Shown: piece after piece, positions 16,512 through 24,635 of the stretch
How positions within the stretch are numbered: the first letter of the stretch is position 1
Layout of the letters: every line of letters starts with the position of its first letter
DNA from: Nocardia amikacinitolerans NBRC 108937
Lineage (GTDB): Bacteria > Actinomycetota > Actinomycetes > Mycobacteriales > Mycobacteriaceae
Assembly: GCF_001612615.1 (NCBI RefSeq)
Contig: NZ_BDAU01000042.1
Span: 22,511-86,510 of the forward strand
DNA: 64,000 bases
Direction: 5' to 3'
Translations under genes and position numbers: made by a program
The notes under the pieces: model-generated
The model's input: only the letters and a program-made list of their open reading frames with translations
Database searches by the model: none
What the model was told of the DNA's origin: nothing

Positions 16512-17273
16512 CTATCCCTGCTTCTGGACGTTGGAGATCAGCAGCAGCGCGGTACCGGTGCCGGTGTCGGCGGCGGCGGGGCGGGTGTTGATCAGCTGGA
16601 GGTAGTCGACGCGGGTACGGTCCGGACGCAGCTCGACGATGTGGACGTTCGCGGTGGTCGGTGCGATCGGGGTGATCGCCACGCAGTGCCGGGTGCCGGG
16701 CGGGATGCTGGCGATGCCCGCGGCGAGGGCTTCGGCGGTGATCCCGGTCTCGGGCGCGAGCAACGGCATCGCTTTGCTGGCATCACGGTCGATGTAGTAG
16801 GCGGATTCGAACGAGGCGATCACCCCGGCCAGGGTTGTGGGGTCACCGGCGCGGTCGGTGACGACCTCGCCCGAGAGCCCGGCGCACGGGCCGCCCTGCG
16901 CCGTGGTGGTCGGGCTCGGCGGCGCGGCGGTGGCCTGGACCTGCTGACCGGCGTCGCGGCTGTCGGTCGCCGTGCCCACCAGGGTCCCGGTCAGTATTGC
17001 GATGGCGGCCCCCAGCGCGGCCCAGGCCCCGCGCGGCAGCCGGTCCCCGATGCTGACCCACCATCCGGAAAACCGGCCCGTGTCGGCGGTGCCGGGAGTG
17101 TCGGGTAGCGGGGCGAGCCAGACGGCCTCGGGCAAGGGCGACTGGCGGGGCTCGTCGACGCCGGAGACGAACCTGGAGTCGGCAACGAAGTGCGAGTCCG
17201 GAAGAGACTGAGGCAGGTAGACCCAGGTTTCGGCGGCGTCGTCATCGGTTGGGTTGTGGGGGTACCTCGTCAT
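16512..17273 (-). CDS. Membrane-anchored protein of unknown function
   Basis: This 253-residue protein has a cytoplasmic N-terminus of about 80 residues, one membrane helix at about 84-105 (AWAALGAAIAILTGTLVGT) and an extracytoplasmic domain with one conserved-looking Cys pair (C at about 129 and 197). The fold of the outer part (AYYIDRDASKAMPLLAPE, then HCVAITPI and ending LLLISNVQKQ) resembles an NTF2-like domain. That would be analogous to VirB8/TcpC-type channel proteins, but I cannot confirm it. ATG 17273 is chosen. A terminator precedes it, so it may have its own promoter. Confidence 0.7.
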   Translation of the reverse strand: MTRYPHNPTDDDAAETWVYLPQSLPDSHFVADSRFVSGVDEPRQSPLPEAVWLAPLPDTPGTADTGRFSGWWVSIGDRLPRGAWAALGAAIAILTGTLVGTATDSRDAGQQVQATAAPPSPTTTAQGGPCAGLSGEVVTDRAGDPTTLAGVIASFESAYYIDRDASKAMPLLAPETGITAEALAAGIASIPPGTRHCVAITPIAPTTANVHIVELRPDRTRVDYLQLINTRPAAADTGTGTALLLISNVQKQG

Positions 17274-17307
17274 TCATCTCGCCTCGGGATGGTCGATGCT
17301 CCGGGGG

Positions 17308-17352
17308 CCTGCCCGCACCCCGGGGAAGAGGGGGTTGCGGGGTGCGGGCAGG
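17308..17352 (-). terminator. Terminator after the lipase-like gene
   Basis: The arms 17308-17321 (CCTGCCCGCACCCC) and 17339-17352 are perfect 14-bp reverse complements with a 17-base loop. It lies 15 bases past the stop of the lipase-like gene (17367) and 35 bases before the next start (17273). There is no clear U-run. Confidence 0.7.
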
Positions 17353-17366
17353 TTTCCCCGGAGGGG

Positions 17367-18509
17367 TCAGGGGCGGCTCGTGTGTTCGGCCTCCGGTGCC
17401 ACCGGTGTCGTGGGGGGCTGGTGTGGGGGTCGGCTGGTGATGTCCACGGTGAGCCGGGCCAGGACATCGGATATCGCCAGGTGCGCGGTGCTGCGGTGAT
17501 CGGCGTCGTACTCGCGCCAGTCGACCTGCGTGCCGCGCTGCCGGTAGGCGATCAGGGTGCGCCGACCGGCGCGCACGGGGACAACGATGTCGAGTCCGCC
17601 GTGGTAGAGGTGCAGCGGCATCGCGGGGCGGGTGTGGGCGAGGGTCTCCATCGCCAGTACCCGCCGCCACCAGTGATCGTTCCAGGGCTCGGGACGACGG
17701 CACCAGTGCCCCACCGGTTGCGGGAACTGTTGCAGCAGTTCGGCGGCGGTGAGGTGCTGGGCCTGCTCGACGGCGCGCACCCCGTCCTCGGACAGCACGT
17801 GACGCAGCGGCAGATGCTCATAAGCGTGGGAGAGGCCGACCAGGGCGGCGAGCCCGAGGCCGGTGGCCTCGCCGCGGTTGAACGCGGGAGCCAGGGCGGC
17901 GAGGTCGGAGGCCACGGCACCGGCGGCGATGCCGCGCAGATCCAGCTCCGGCGCGTACCAGGGATGTAGTTCCCCGGCGGCAGCGACCGCGCGCCCGCCA
18001 TCGGCGTACCCCCACGCCACCACCGGTGCGACCGCGACACCGAGGTCCGCGCCCCGATACACCGCACGCGCGAGATCCAGCGCCACCCGGCCCCCGGCGC
18101 GGGCGGCGAGGAAGGTGTGCGGTCCGTCCCCGGTGAGCCCGAGTCCCTCCCCGTCAGGGATCGCCACCACCCACCCTCGCCGCAACGCGGCATCGATGCC
18201 GGTGGTGTCGGGTTCGGCACCGATCGCCAGCAACTGCGAGGGCGCGCACACACCGCCCAGGCCGCGAAACCCCGGGCAGTACACCAGGATCGCGGTCGCG
18301 CCAGGATCTGCGACCGCCTCTGGAATCAGCACGATCCCCGAGGCGGCGATGGGTTCGGAGCGGGAATTGGCCGAGACGTAGATGACCTGCCACGCCCCGC
18401 GCGCCTCGCTCAGCTGGGCAACGAACACCGGCCGTGTGCGCACCAGATCTCCGGGACGGTAGCCGTCGAGAGTCGCGACGTCGCAGAAGTCGTTGCTGCT
18501 GGCGGTCAC
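17367..18509 (-). CDS. Secretory-lipase-family (LIP) protein lacking the catalytic serine
   Basis: This 380-residue alpha/beta hydrolase-fold protein resembles Nocardia-type secretory lipases, with the N-terminal PGDLVRTRPV, the CPGFRG strand and the C-terminal HGGLDIVVPV and DHRSTAH elements. The nucleophile elbow expected to read GYSQGG is GYADGG (167-172), so Ala169 (codon GCC) replaces Ser. The putative Asp and His remain. No signal peptide is present. It starts at GTG 18509, overlapping the cutinase stop (GTGA). A structural or binding role is likely. The family match is by motif only. Confidence 0.82.
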   Translation of the reverse strand: MTASSNDFCDVATLDGYRPGDLVRTRPVFVAQLSEARGAWQVIYVSANSRSEPIAASGIVLIPEAVADPGATAILVYCPGFRGLGGVCAPSQLLAIGAEPDTTGIDAALRRGWVVAIPDGEGLGLTGDGPHTFLAARAGGRVALDLARAVYRGADLGVAVAPVVAWGYADGGRAVAAAGELHPWYAPELDLRGIAAGAVASDLAALAPAFNRGEATGLGLAALVGLSHAYEHLPLRHVLSEDGVRAVEQAQHLTAAELLQQFPQPVGHWCRRPEPWNDHWWRRVLAMETLAHTRPAMPLHLYHGGLDIVVPVRAGRRTLIAYRQRGTQVDWREYDADHRSTAHLAISDVLARLTVDITSRPPHQPPTTPVAPEAEHTSRP

Positions 18510-19741
18510 TGGTGGCTCCCGGCGAGGTCGTAGGCGAGTGCGGTCAGCCACGCGATGCCGCTGGCGAGGTGACCGGTGGCGGCGTATCCGGTGTGGCGGC
18601 CGTTGATGTCGGCGTAGCGAAGCCACACACCGGGATTGGTCAGGTCGGCGTTGTCGGCCATCAGCTGCCCCCAGGCACTGGAGAGTTGCCCGGCCAGTTT
18701 CGGCAGCTGCCCGACCGGGTCGGAGGCCACGATCGCGGTGATCTGCCCCCACCGCGCTGAGGCGGCTGCGGTCTGGTCGGGGCCGGGTGGCGGGGTGCGG
18801 GGGTCGGAGGCATCGGTGAGGCGCTCGGCCAGACTCGCCGCGGGCGCGTAATCGACGATTCCGGGCCCGATCCGGAAGTCGTTGTTCACCACGGTCGTCC
18901 ACGCGTCCCCGAGCGCTCCCGACAACAGGGCCTGGATCGAACCGAGCGCGGCCAGCGGATCCCGCAGATCGGCCTGGGCCGCGAGCTGGGCGGCCATCCG
19001 CAGCAGGGCGGCGCGTTCGGGTGCGGAGCAGCTGAGGTCGCCTTCGACGCAGACATCGGCCACCCGGCCGGTCAGCGCCCCGTAGTCGACACCCGAACTG
19101 GTGGCGATCCCGCCGCCGGAGGCCGGGGCGGTGGTGATCGCCACCCCCGATACCGCCGCCCCGGACGTGCCCGGGGCCGGGTCGGGGGTGAGTTGGCCGG
19201 GGCGGCCGGGGATCACCGGTGAGCCCGGGGCGCGGTCGGGATCGGAGTAGAGGGCGATACCGGCCACCCGCTCGGGCGGGACGGGTCCCTCGCCCGCGCC
19301 GACCGCGCGCGCGAATTCCGAGACCACCTGCGCGCCTTGGGAGAACCCGACCACCGCCAGCGCCGTGGCCGGGCAGTCGGAAGCGACCCTGTCCGCGGTC
19401 GCGGTCAGCGCGGCCAAGCCCTCGCCCACCGAGGCCGCGTACGGGGCCGTGCCGCCACCGGTGCCTACCGCGCCTCCGAATGCCGCCGAGTACGGAATGT
19501 AGGTGCGCTGCACCAGATTCGGCACCGCCGCGACCACCGGGCCGAGTATCGCGCCCAGCATTCCGGTGTCGGCGGTCTCGGACGCGGCCGGGGAGGACTC
19601 GCCGGTGCCCTGCACCCCGAGGACCCACAACACCGGGCAGCCCGGCTCGGCTGGTGGTTGCGCCGACCCCGTGCCGGGCGCGCAGAGCGCGCTCGTGCAG
19701 GCCGCCAGGACAGTGGTGGTGAGGATGCGCAGACCGGTCAC
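18506..19741 (-). CDS. Secreted cutinase-family protein, catalytic serine intact
   Basis: This 411-residue protein has a short signal peptide (about 1-27, with ACTSALCAPGTGSAQP near the cleavage or lipidation region). A cutinase domain spans about 35-270, with the nucleophile Ser134 in GFSQG and the CVEGD element near 244. A helical C-terminal domain ending in AYDLAGSHQ follows. GTG 19741 is chosen because it overlaps the stop of the upstream gene (GTGA, 19738-19741) and gives a clean signal peptide. Likely substrates are esters of the cell envelope. Its domain plan matches the Ser-less cutinase at 6784, so they are probably paralogues with divided roles. Confidence 0.88.
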   Translation of the reverse strand: MTGLRILTTTVLAACTSALCAPGTGSAQPPAEPGCPVLWVLGVQGTGESSPAASETADTGMLGAILGPVVAAVPNLVQRTYIPYSAAFGGAVGTGGGTAPYAASVGEGLAALTATADRVASDCPATALAVVGFSQGAQVVSEFARAVGAGEGPVPPERVAGIALYSDPDRAPGSPVIPGRPGQLTPDPAPGTSGAAVSGVAITTAPASGGGIATSSGVDYGALTGRVADVCVEGDLSCSAPERAALLRMAAQLAAQADLRDPLAALGSIQALLSGALGDAWTTVVNNDFRIGPGIVDYAPAASLAERLTDASDPRTPPPGPDQTAAASARWGQITAIVASDPVGQLPKLAGQLSSAWGQLMADNADLTNPGVWLRYADINGRHTGYAATGHLASGIAWLTALAYDLAGSHQ

Positions 19742-20649
19742 GGCTGGCCCACCCCCACCCCGGCCCCGAATCCAGCGCCCACGGTGCCACCGGCGAGCGC
19801 GCCGACCACGGCGGCTGGGACACCGGCGACCAGCGCGCCCGCGACCGCACCGGCCGCCGCACCGAGCGCGGTTCCGGCGACACCGGAGGTGATCGTGCCG
19901 ATGACCGGCACCGGGACCACCGTGCCCAGTGCGGCACCGGCGATACCGCCGATAGTGCCCCCGGCCAGCCCGCCCGCGACCGCGCCCGCTGCCGCCGCTG
20001 GGGCACCCGCCAGCGCGCCTCCGATCGCGCCACCGGCCCCGGCCCCGGCGATCGTGGAACCGGCCACCCGGTCCGAACGCCCCGCCGGGATCCCGACCGA
20101 GTCCAGGAACGTCGCCGCTTGGGCCTCGGCGTCGGCGGCGACGTCGTTGATGGTGTCGCGGACCTCCGGCGGCACCCAGTCCGGCGAGGGTGTCTGCCAT
20201 TGGCCGATCCGGATCGTGTTCGGCGGCGCCTCGATCGGCGCGACCGGCGGCACCGGTTCCGGCGAGTGCAATTCGATCACTTGGATCGGGGGCGCGGGCG
20301 CAGGTGGGGGTGCCGGGCGCGGGGCCGGACCGTTGCGGACCTCAGGGGGCTGCTGCAGATACACAGGGGGCTCGGGCGGCGGTAGGTCCGGTGGCGGGGG
20401 CGGGGTGGGAGCGGCGGTTCCGGGCTGCGCCGGGGCGGTGACTCCAGGCTGGTCCGCGATCGGATCCCGCGTCACCGCACCGACTTCGGGCGTGGTGATC
20501 ATCATCACCACCGGCACGACACCGGTAGCCAACATGCGGCCACCCCACAGCAGCCTCCCGCCGCACACCCGGCGGGGATGGCGGGTGTCTGGGCCGCAAC
20601 CTCGCCCCGAAAGTGGGGCGGTCCGGGGTGGTTTCACGTTTTCGGGCAT
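19738..20649 (-). CDS. Gly/Ala-zipper membrane-associated protein with Pro-rich segment
   Basis: This 303-residue protein is taken from ATG 20649 with a GAAGGG site; the open frame upstream is not convincing. A hydrophobic segment (LLWGGRMLATGVVPVVMMI, about 33-52) acts as a signal or anchor. A long Pro-rich part (about 70-140) follows, then a Gly/Ala-rich C-terminal half with repeated GAxxGG/AGGxxGG steps (about 200-303) typical of glycine-zipper membrane sequences. Similar proteins are present in Nocardia and relatives without known function. It is first in the overlapping trio with the cutinase and the lipase-like gene, so an envelope complex is plausible. Confidence 0.72.
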   Translation of the reverse strand: MPENVKPPRTAPLSGRGCGPDTRHPRRVCGGRLLWGGRMLATGVVPVVMMITTPEVGAVTRDPIADQPGVTAPAQPGTAAPTPPPPPDLPPPEPPVYLQQPPEVRNGPAPRPAPPPAPAPPIQVIELHSPEPVPPVAPIEAPPNTIRIGQWQTPSPDWVPPEVRDTINDVAADAEAQAATFLDSVGIPAGRSDRVAGSTIAGAGAGGAIGGALAGAPAAAAGAVAGGLAGGTIGGIAGAALGTVVPVPVIGTITSGVAGTALGAAAGAVAGALVAGVPAAVVGALAGGTVGAGFGAGVGVGQP

Positions 20650-20730
20650 GACGAATAACCCTTCGATCGAAGGAGAAAGGGTGGGAGAGAATGAGTCGGG
20701 AAATGCGCGGAAATTGCGCGAGGAATGCTG

Positions 20731-20764
20731 GGGTCCCCGGCTTCCCAACCTCGGCCGGGGACCC
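20731..20764 (-). terminator. Hairpin between the 35-aa gene and the Gly-zipper gene
   Basis: The arms 20731-20741 and 20754-20764 are a perfect 11-bp stem (GGGTCCCCGGC and its complement) with a 12-base loop. An outer pair, GAGGAAT (20720-20726) and ATTCCTC (20773-20779), could extend the structure. It may be an attenuator or a terminator that makes the 35-residue peptide gene the most abundant product. Confidence 0.6.
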
Positions 20765-20803
20765 GTGACCGTATTCCTCATCCAAGAGGAATGGTGTGAG
20801 CGG

Positions 20804-20911
20804 TCAGAGGAAGGGCAGGATCAGGCCCAGTCCCTGTGAGGCGATGCTCAGCACGGTCGAGACCAGCGAGGCCCCGGCGTCGAGTAGGAACAGAATGTTG
20901 TAGATATCCAC
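20804..20911 (-). CDS. 35-residue hydrophobic peptide
   Basis: GTG 20911 starts an uninterrupted 35-codon frame ending at TGA 20804-20806, with GAAAGG about 8 bases upstream. The product (MDIYNILFLLDAGASL at the start, GLGLILPFL at the end) is almost wholly hydrophobic with one Asp and is predicted to be a membrane helix. It lies ahead of the envelope gene trio, behind a hairpin, and downstream of the operator cluster at 20976-21080. A channel component, small regulator of envelope proteins, or toxin-like peptide are all possible. Confidence 0.6.
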   Translation of the reverse strand: MDIYNILFLLDAGASLVSTVLSIASQGLGLILPFL

Positions 20912-20975
20912 GGGTTTGCCTTTCGGAGCAGGTGCGATTGCTCCACCATCACAGCCCCGAAAACCCCTGCCGCGC

Positions 20976-21080
20976 TACCCCTTCGAGGGGTAAGGATTGT
21001 GCTACCACTTTCCTTACCCCTCCGAATCAGTGCGGTGGCCTGCGCCTCTGCGTGGAAGGGGTAAAGAAAGTGCTAGTCGA
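20976..21080. promoter_or_regulatory. Operator cluster of AGGGGTA/TACCCCT sites
   Basis: The palindrome TACCCCTTCGAGGGGTA occupies 20976-20992. A 12-bp perfect inverted repeat (GAGGGGTAAGGA at 20985-20996, TCCTTACCCCTC at 21011-21022) shares bases with it. A third half-site, AGGGGTA, at 21057-21063 is followed by AAGAAAGTGCTAG, echoing AGGATTGTGCTAC after the second site. It lies between the 35-aa gene (minus) and the MmyB-like regulator (plus), so it could control both. Confidence 0.75.
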
Positions 21081-21299
21081 GAAAGTCGCCGGGTGCGTGT
21101 CCCGCTCCGGTATGCGACCGCAGCGAATACTCCGCTTCGCCACCCGAATGCCTTCGGCTATTCGTCGGCTAGCTCACGGAGAATGATATTTGCCGGGATG
21201 TTCTTTCTCTGGTAAGAACGAATCAGCTTGGGGGAGCCAACCTTTCACCGTACCGCACGGGGAAGGCGAAGCGGAATACCGTAGTAGGAGGGGCTTTGG

Positions 21300-22130
21300 A
21301 TGAACCCGACGACACACCCGGCTCGCCGTCCACGACGACGCCGCCAGGACCGCGCCGGGCACGAGATACCCGAGCTGGGATGCTGGGCGCGCCGAATCCG
21401 TGAGAGCCGCAAGCTTTCTCGCCAGCGCGCCGCCGCCCACCTTCACATCAGCAAGGACCTGCTCAAGATGATCGAGCGCGGCGACGCCGGATGCTCGCCG
21501 ACGGTTCTGAACAACCTCGTCGCCACCTACGACCTCGATCGCGCGCAGGAACGCTACACCCGCGACCTCGCCCGCCCGCCGGTCCCGCTGCCGCCGCTCG
21601 AGGAGCTGCGCGCCCGCACCGTCACCGTCGATCGTCGGGCGAAACTGGCTCGCCTGGACGACCGCAAGATCGCCGCCGCCTACATCGATCCCGTATGGAA
21701 CCTCGTCCTCACCAACCAGCGCTTCCGCGCGGCCCTGCCCGGCGTCGAGCAGTTCGGCGACAACCTCTGCTTGTGGTTCTTCCACCCCGGCTCCACGACC
21801 CTGACCGCCGAACACCTCGTCATCGACCACCACAGCGCCGCCGCCTACCTGGTCGCGACCTTGCGCGGTGCGCTCGGGCGCCATCGCGAGACCCCGCACG
21901 CCCGCACCCTCTTCCAAGACCTGCGCGGTTCCGCCCTGTTCAGCCAGCTGTGGGACACCAGCATCGCCCTCGCCTACGGCCGCCGCCCCGACGACCCCAT
22001 CCACCTGCGCGACCCCACCACCGGCGAGCCCTACTCCGCACGCATCCACCTCGGCGACGCACCAGGCTCACCCGACGCCCGATTCTGCCTGTGCTACCGA
22101 CAGCCCTACAGCGGGCGTCAATCGCCCTGA
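21300..22130 (+). CDS. XRE-type HTH regulator with MmyB-like ligand domain
   Basis: This 276-residue protein has a Arg-rich N-terminus, an HTH domain at about 28-80 (ARRIRESRKLSRQRAAAHLH, then KDLLKMIERG) and an MmyB-like C-terminal domain at about 95-265. That domain shows the typical order: a PPLEELRARTV region, AAYIDPVWNLVLTNQRFRAA, FHPGS, LVATLRGALGRHRETPHART and LWDTS. AGGAGG is well placed before ATG 21300. The family senses small molecules, possibly fatty-acid-like, in actinobacteria. The operator cluster just upstream is a likely autoregulatory target. It is paralogous to the gene at 22317. Confidence 0.88.
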   Translation: MNPTTHPARRPRRRRQDRAGHEIPELGCWARRIRESRKLSRQRAAAHLHISKDLLKMIERGDAGCSPTVLNNLVATYDLDRAQERYTRDLARPPVPLPPLEELRARTVTVDRRAKLARLDDRKIAAAYIDPVWNLVLTNQRFRAALPGVEQFGDNLCLWFFHPGSTTLTAEHLVIDHHSAAAYLVATLRGALGRHRETPHARTLFQDLRGSALFSQLWDTSIALAYGRRPDDPIHLRDPTTGEPYSARIHLGDAPGSPDARFCLCYRQPYSGRQSP

Positions 22131-22201
22131 CCCACCCGCAAAGCCGCCCCCATCGGGGCCGCCCCGAACCCCCAACCCGCACCACCGACAAGGAGTCCTC
22201 G

Positions 22202-22315
22202 ATGACAAGCAGTCCCCCCGAACACACCCACCACCGCTACGTCGAACCAGCGGCCCGTCGTTCACACACTGGGCAGATCGCACACGCGCTACCACCACAT
22301 AGACAGGACGGGTGA
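22202..22315 (+). CDS. 37-residue ORF between the two MmyB-like regulators
   Basis: ATG 22202 has a strong AAGGAG site 6 bases upstream. The 37-codon frame ends TGA 22313-22315, and the next regulator's ATG follows after a single base. The product (MTSSPPEHTHHRYVEP and onward) is His- and Pro-rich with no clear fold. The ribosome site and tight spacing argue that it is translated and couples to the regulator. It may be a leader peptide or a small partner; a leader role is the simpler explanation. Confidence 0.5.
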   Translation: MTSSPPEHTHHRYVEPAARRSHTGQIAHALPPHRQDG

Positions 22316-22316
22316 G

Positions 22317-23090
22317 ATGCAGGAAGCTCCCATCCTGGACGAAATGCCCGACTTCCACGACACGCTGGAATTCCTGCGCCTGCGCGATCGCCGCTCCCGC
22401 TCAGACGTCGCCAGATCCGCCCACATCAGCACATCCCACCTAGACAAGATCATCGCAAATCGAACCATCCCCGGCCCCAATGCCTTCGCCAAACTGACCG
22501 ACGCCTTCGACCTCGAACCCGCCCAGCGACAACACCTCTACGAACTGTGGCAACCCTCCCGCGCCCTGCCCCACGCCGAGGAGTTACGCCAGCGCCTCAC
22601 CATCGCGGGCGTTCAAACCTACCTCGACGACCTCAACACCCGCGATGTCCTCGCCGTCTGCGTCGATCCCCTCCGGACCGTGCTGCACGGCAACCGAATC
22701 TTCCACCGCACGGTGCCCGGCCTCGCCGAGGCCGACAACAACTTCGGTTTGTGGATGTTCTCTCCCGCCGCCCGCGACAATGTCGTCAACTGGGAGAGCG
22801 AGATCCGCTACACCGTCGCAATCCTGCGCGGCACGCTCGGGCGATACCGTGATCACCCCCGAGCGCAATCGCTGTTCCGGAAACTGCGAGCCACCCCCGA
22901 ATTCCCCCGCCTCTGGGACACAAGCCCCATGCAGGTCGCCTACGGATGCCACCGCCTGGCCCCCATCAACCTGCACGCGCCCTGGACCAACCAACCCCGC
23001 TCGCTGAGCCTCGCGATCAGCGAATACGGAGAATCCCCCGACGTTCTTATCGCCTACGGAGTCTTCGACACCCACGCTATCGCCTGCTGA
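22317..23090 (+). CDS. Second XRE-type HTH regulator with MmyB-like domain
   Basis: This 257-residue protein has an HTH at about 14-65 (LEFLRLRDRRSRSDVARSAH, then HLDKIIANRTIPG) and an MmyB-like domain at about 80-250, with AVCVDPLRTVLHGNRIF, FSPAA, AILRGTLGRYRDHPRAQ and LWDTS. It aligns along its length with the regulator at 21300 and is an evident duplicate. Its ATG is one base after the stop of the 37-residue ORF. Two ligand-sensing regulators in tandem suggest a graded or heteromeric response. Confidence 0.88.
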   Translation: MQEAPILDEMPDFHDTLEFLRLRDRRSRSDVARSAHISTSHLDKIIANRTIPGPNAFAKLTDAFDLEPAQRQHLYELWQPSRALPHAEELRQRLTIAGVQTYLDDLNTRDVLAVCVDPLRTVLHGNRIFHRTVPGLAEADNNFGLWMFSPAARDNVVNWESEIRYTVAILRGTLGRYRDHPRAQSLFRKLRATPEFPRLWDTSPMQVAYGCHRLAPINLHAPWTNQPRSLSLAISEYGESPDVLIAYGVFDTHAIAC

Positions 23091-23245
23091 GAACACCTCG
23101 GAACACGAGCAAGAACCGGGCAGTCGCGATGAGACCTGTGGAGTACGCATCCGAACGGTCTCACCGCGCTATAGCCTCGGCCAACGATGATGTTGATTCA
23201 GCTTGAGGCTTCCCAAAAAACATCGGAATGGGTTGGGCCGCAGTC

Positions 23246-23296
23246 GGGTACCGTTAGGCACACCGTGTGCATTTCCCAGGTCAGGAGCTGACAAGC
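23246..23296 (+). promoter_or_regulatory. Upstream control region shared with the paralogue at 27431
   Basis: The segment carries GGTACCGTTAGGCACACCGT and then GCATTTCCCAGGTCAGG, ending shortly before ATG 23307. The same order, GGTACCGTAGGCATACCGT then TATTTCCCAGGTCAGG, is found in inverse orientation upstream of the paralogous regulator starting at 27431. Conservation outside coding sequence points to a common operator. Confidence 0.7.
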
Positions 23297-23306
23297 AGGG
23301 GGCGCG

Positions 23307-24635
23307 ATGATACGAGGGCGGAGATGGACCGGCTTCGAAGCGGTCGCGCTTCAGGAGGCGATGCGTAAGTCGATACGGGAGTTCGCTGCCCTGCTGGGTG
23401 TCGAGACGACGACGGTCAACAATTGGCGCTCGCGGTTGAGCGCGGTGAAACCCAGGTCCGAGACGCAAGCGATCCTGGACACGACCTACGCACAACATGC
23501 GACACCGGAGGACAGAGCACGGTTCGATCAGATCGTTGCCGAAGGCGAGACTGCGTGGAGAAGCCGGCATCTCGCGTCCTCGCGCGAAGCCACCGCATCA
23601 ACGGAGACCGCCAGCCCCGCCCCTCCCATCAGCAGCTCCTTGCCTGTGAAGAGCGATCAGGGGGTCGTCGCGGCAGCGTTCGATTTCGGCGTGGCTTCGT
23701 CACTGATGCGATCGCGAGCGGCTTCGGAGAGATCCCTTGGTAGTTTTGCCGCTGTTACCGACCTCTTGGCGGGTCAGCGTCAGAGCATCGCACCCGACGC
23801 GCTGATCGGCCCGATAGAAGCTCATCGAGACGCCGTCGCCGCCCTCTTTCGTGCTGCAACCGATGACCGCATCAAGCAGCAGGCCGGGGCGCTACTGGGC
23901 ATGACATCCGTTGTGGCGAGCCGGGTGTGGAGTGCCATCGGTGACCGGTCGATGGCACTCACACATTGCGCGTTCGCCCGGAAACTCGCCGACCAGCTCC
24001 AAGACAAGACGATGGGCGGGATCGCGCGAATATTCGAGAGCAACCTTCGATCCGATGCTGCAACGTTGATCGGCTCCGATGGCGATGTCGTCATCGGGCT
24101 ACGGATACTGAAGGAGGCCGCCGACCTCGCTGACCATCTGCCGCCTGCGGCGCGAGCACGAATCGGCGCCGAGCAAGCGCAAGCCTACGCAGTGCTGGAA
24201 CTGCGAGACGAATGTGAGGAAGCGCTTTCCCGCTCGCAACGCGCCGCCGAGGACATCGATGAGAATGACCGTGCCGGACTATTCAGTGACTGGAACACCA
24301 CGCGCATTCAGGTCTACGTCGGCACGTGCCAACTCCTCCTCGGCCAACCGAAACGAGCGATTGCCGCGCTCAACGAAGCGTTGAACACCCCCGAAGTCGA
24401 CAGCCCCAACGTCGCCCTCGCCGCCCGCGTGGACCTCGCCAGCGCCTACTGTCTGTCAGGGGAGCTGGAAGAAGGTTGCAGAGTCCTCGGCGAGACCTAC
24501 GACGCGCTGGCGACCATGGGCAATCATCGCGGAATCGAACGTGCACAACGCGCCATCGAAAGGATGGATCCCTGGCGAAATGAAAGGCCGGTCCTCGCGT
24601 TGAGGGAGCGGGTCGACAGTATTACCGGCTACTGA
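23307..24635 (+). CDS. HTH regulator with TPR-like C-terminus
   Basis: This 442-residue protein has an N-terminal HTH (about 10-60: VALQEAMRKSIREFAALLGV, then TTVNNWRSRL), a variable linker and a long alpha-helical repeat region (about 150-430) typical of TPR sensor domains. The first ~95 residues are nearly identical to those of the protein at 26046-27431, while the C-termini diverge. ATG 23307 starts behind AGGGGG. Its stop overlaps the convergent HAD gene by 7 bases. TPR-type regulators bind peptides or other proteins; a shared operator and different sensors would fit the divergence. Confidence 0.85.
   Translation: MIRGRRWTGFEAVALQEAMRKSIREFAALLGVETTTVNNWRSRLSAVKPRSETQAILDTTYAQHATPEDRARFDQIVAEGETAWRSRHLASSREATASTETASPAPPISSSLPVKSDQGVVAAAFDFGVASSLMRSRAASERSLGSFAAVTDLLAGQRQSIAPDALIGPIEAHRDAVAALFRAATDDRIKQQAGALLGMTSVVASRVWSAIGDRSMALTHCAFARKLADQLQDKTMGGIARIFESNLRSDAATLIGSDGDVVIGLRILKEAADLADHLPPAARARIGAEQAQAYAVLELRDECEEALSRSQRAAEDIDENDRAGLFSDWNTTRIQVYVGTCQLLLGQPKRAIAALNEALNTPEVDSPNVALAARVDLASAYCLSGELEEGCRVLGETYDALATMGNHRGIERAQRAIERMDPWRNERPVLALRERVDSITGY

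Noticed and set aside
17367..20033. A single 888-codon frame covering the lipase-like and cutinase genes
   Set aside because: The 5' two fifths are Arg/Pro-rich and lie antiparallel in frame to the cutinase gene, which has a signal peptide and motifs. The true lipase-like gene begins at GTG 18509.
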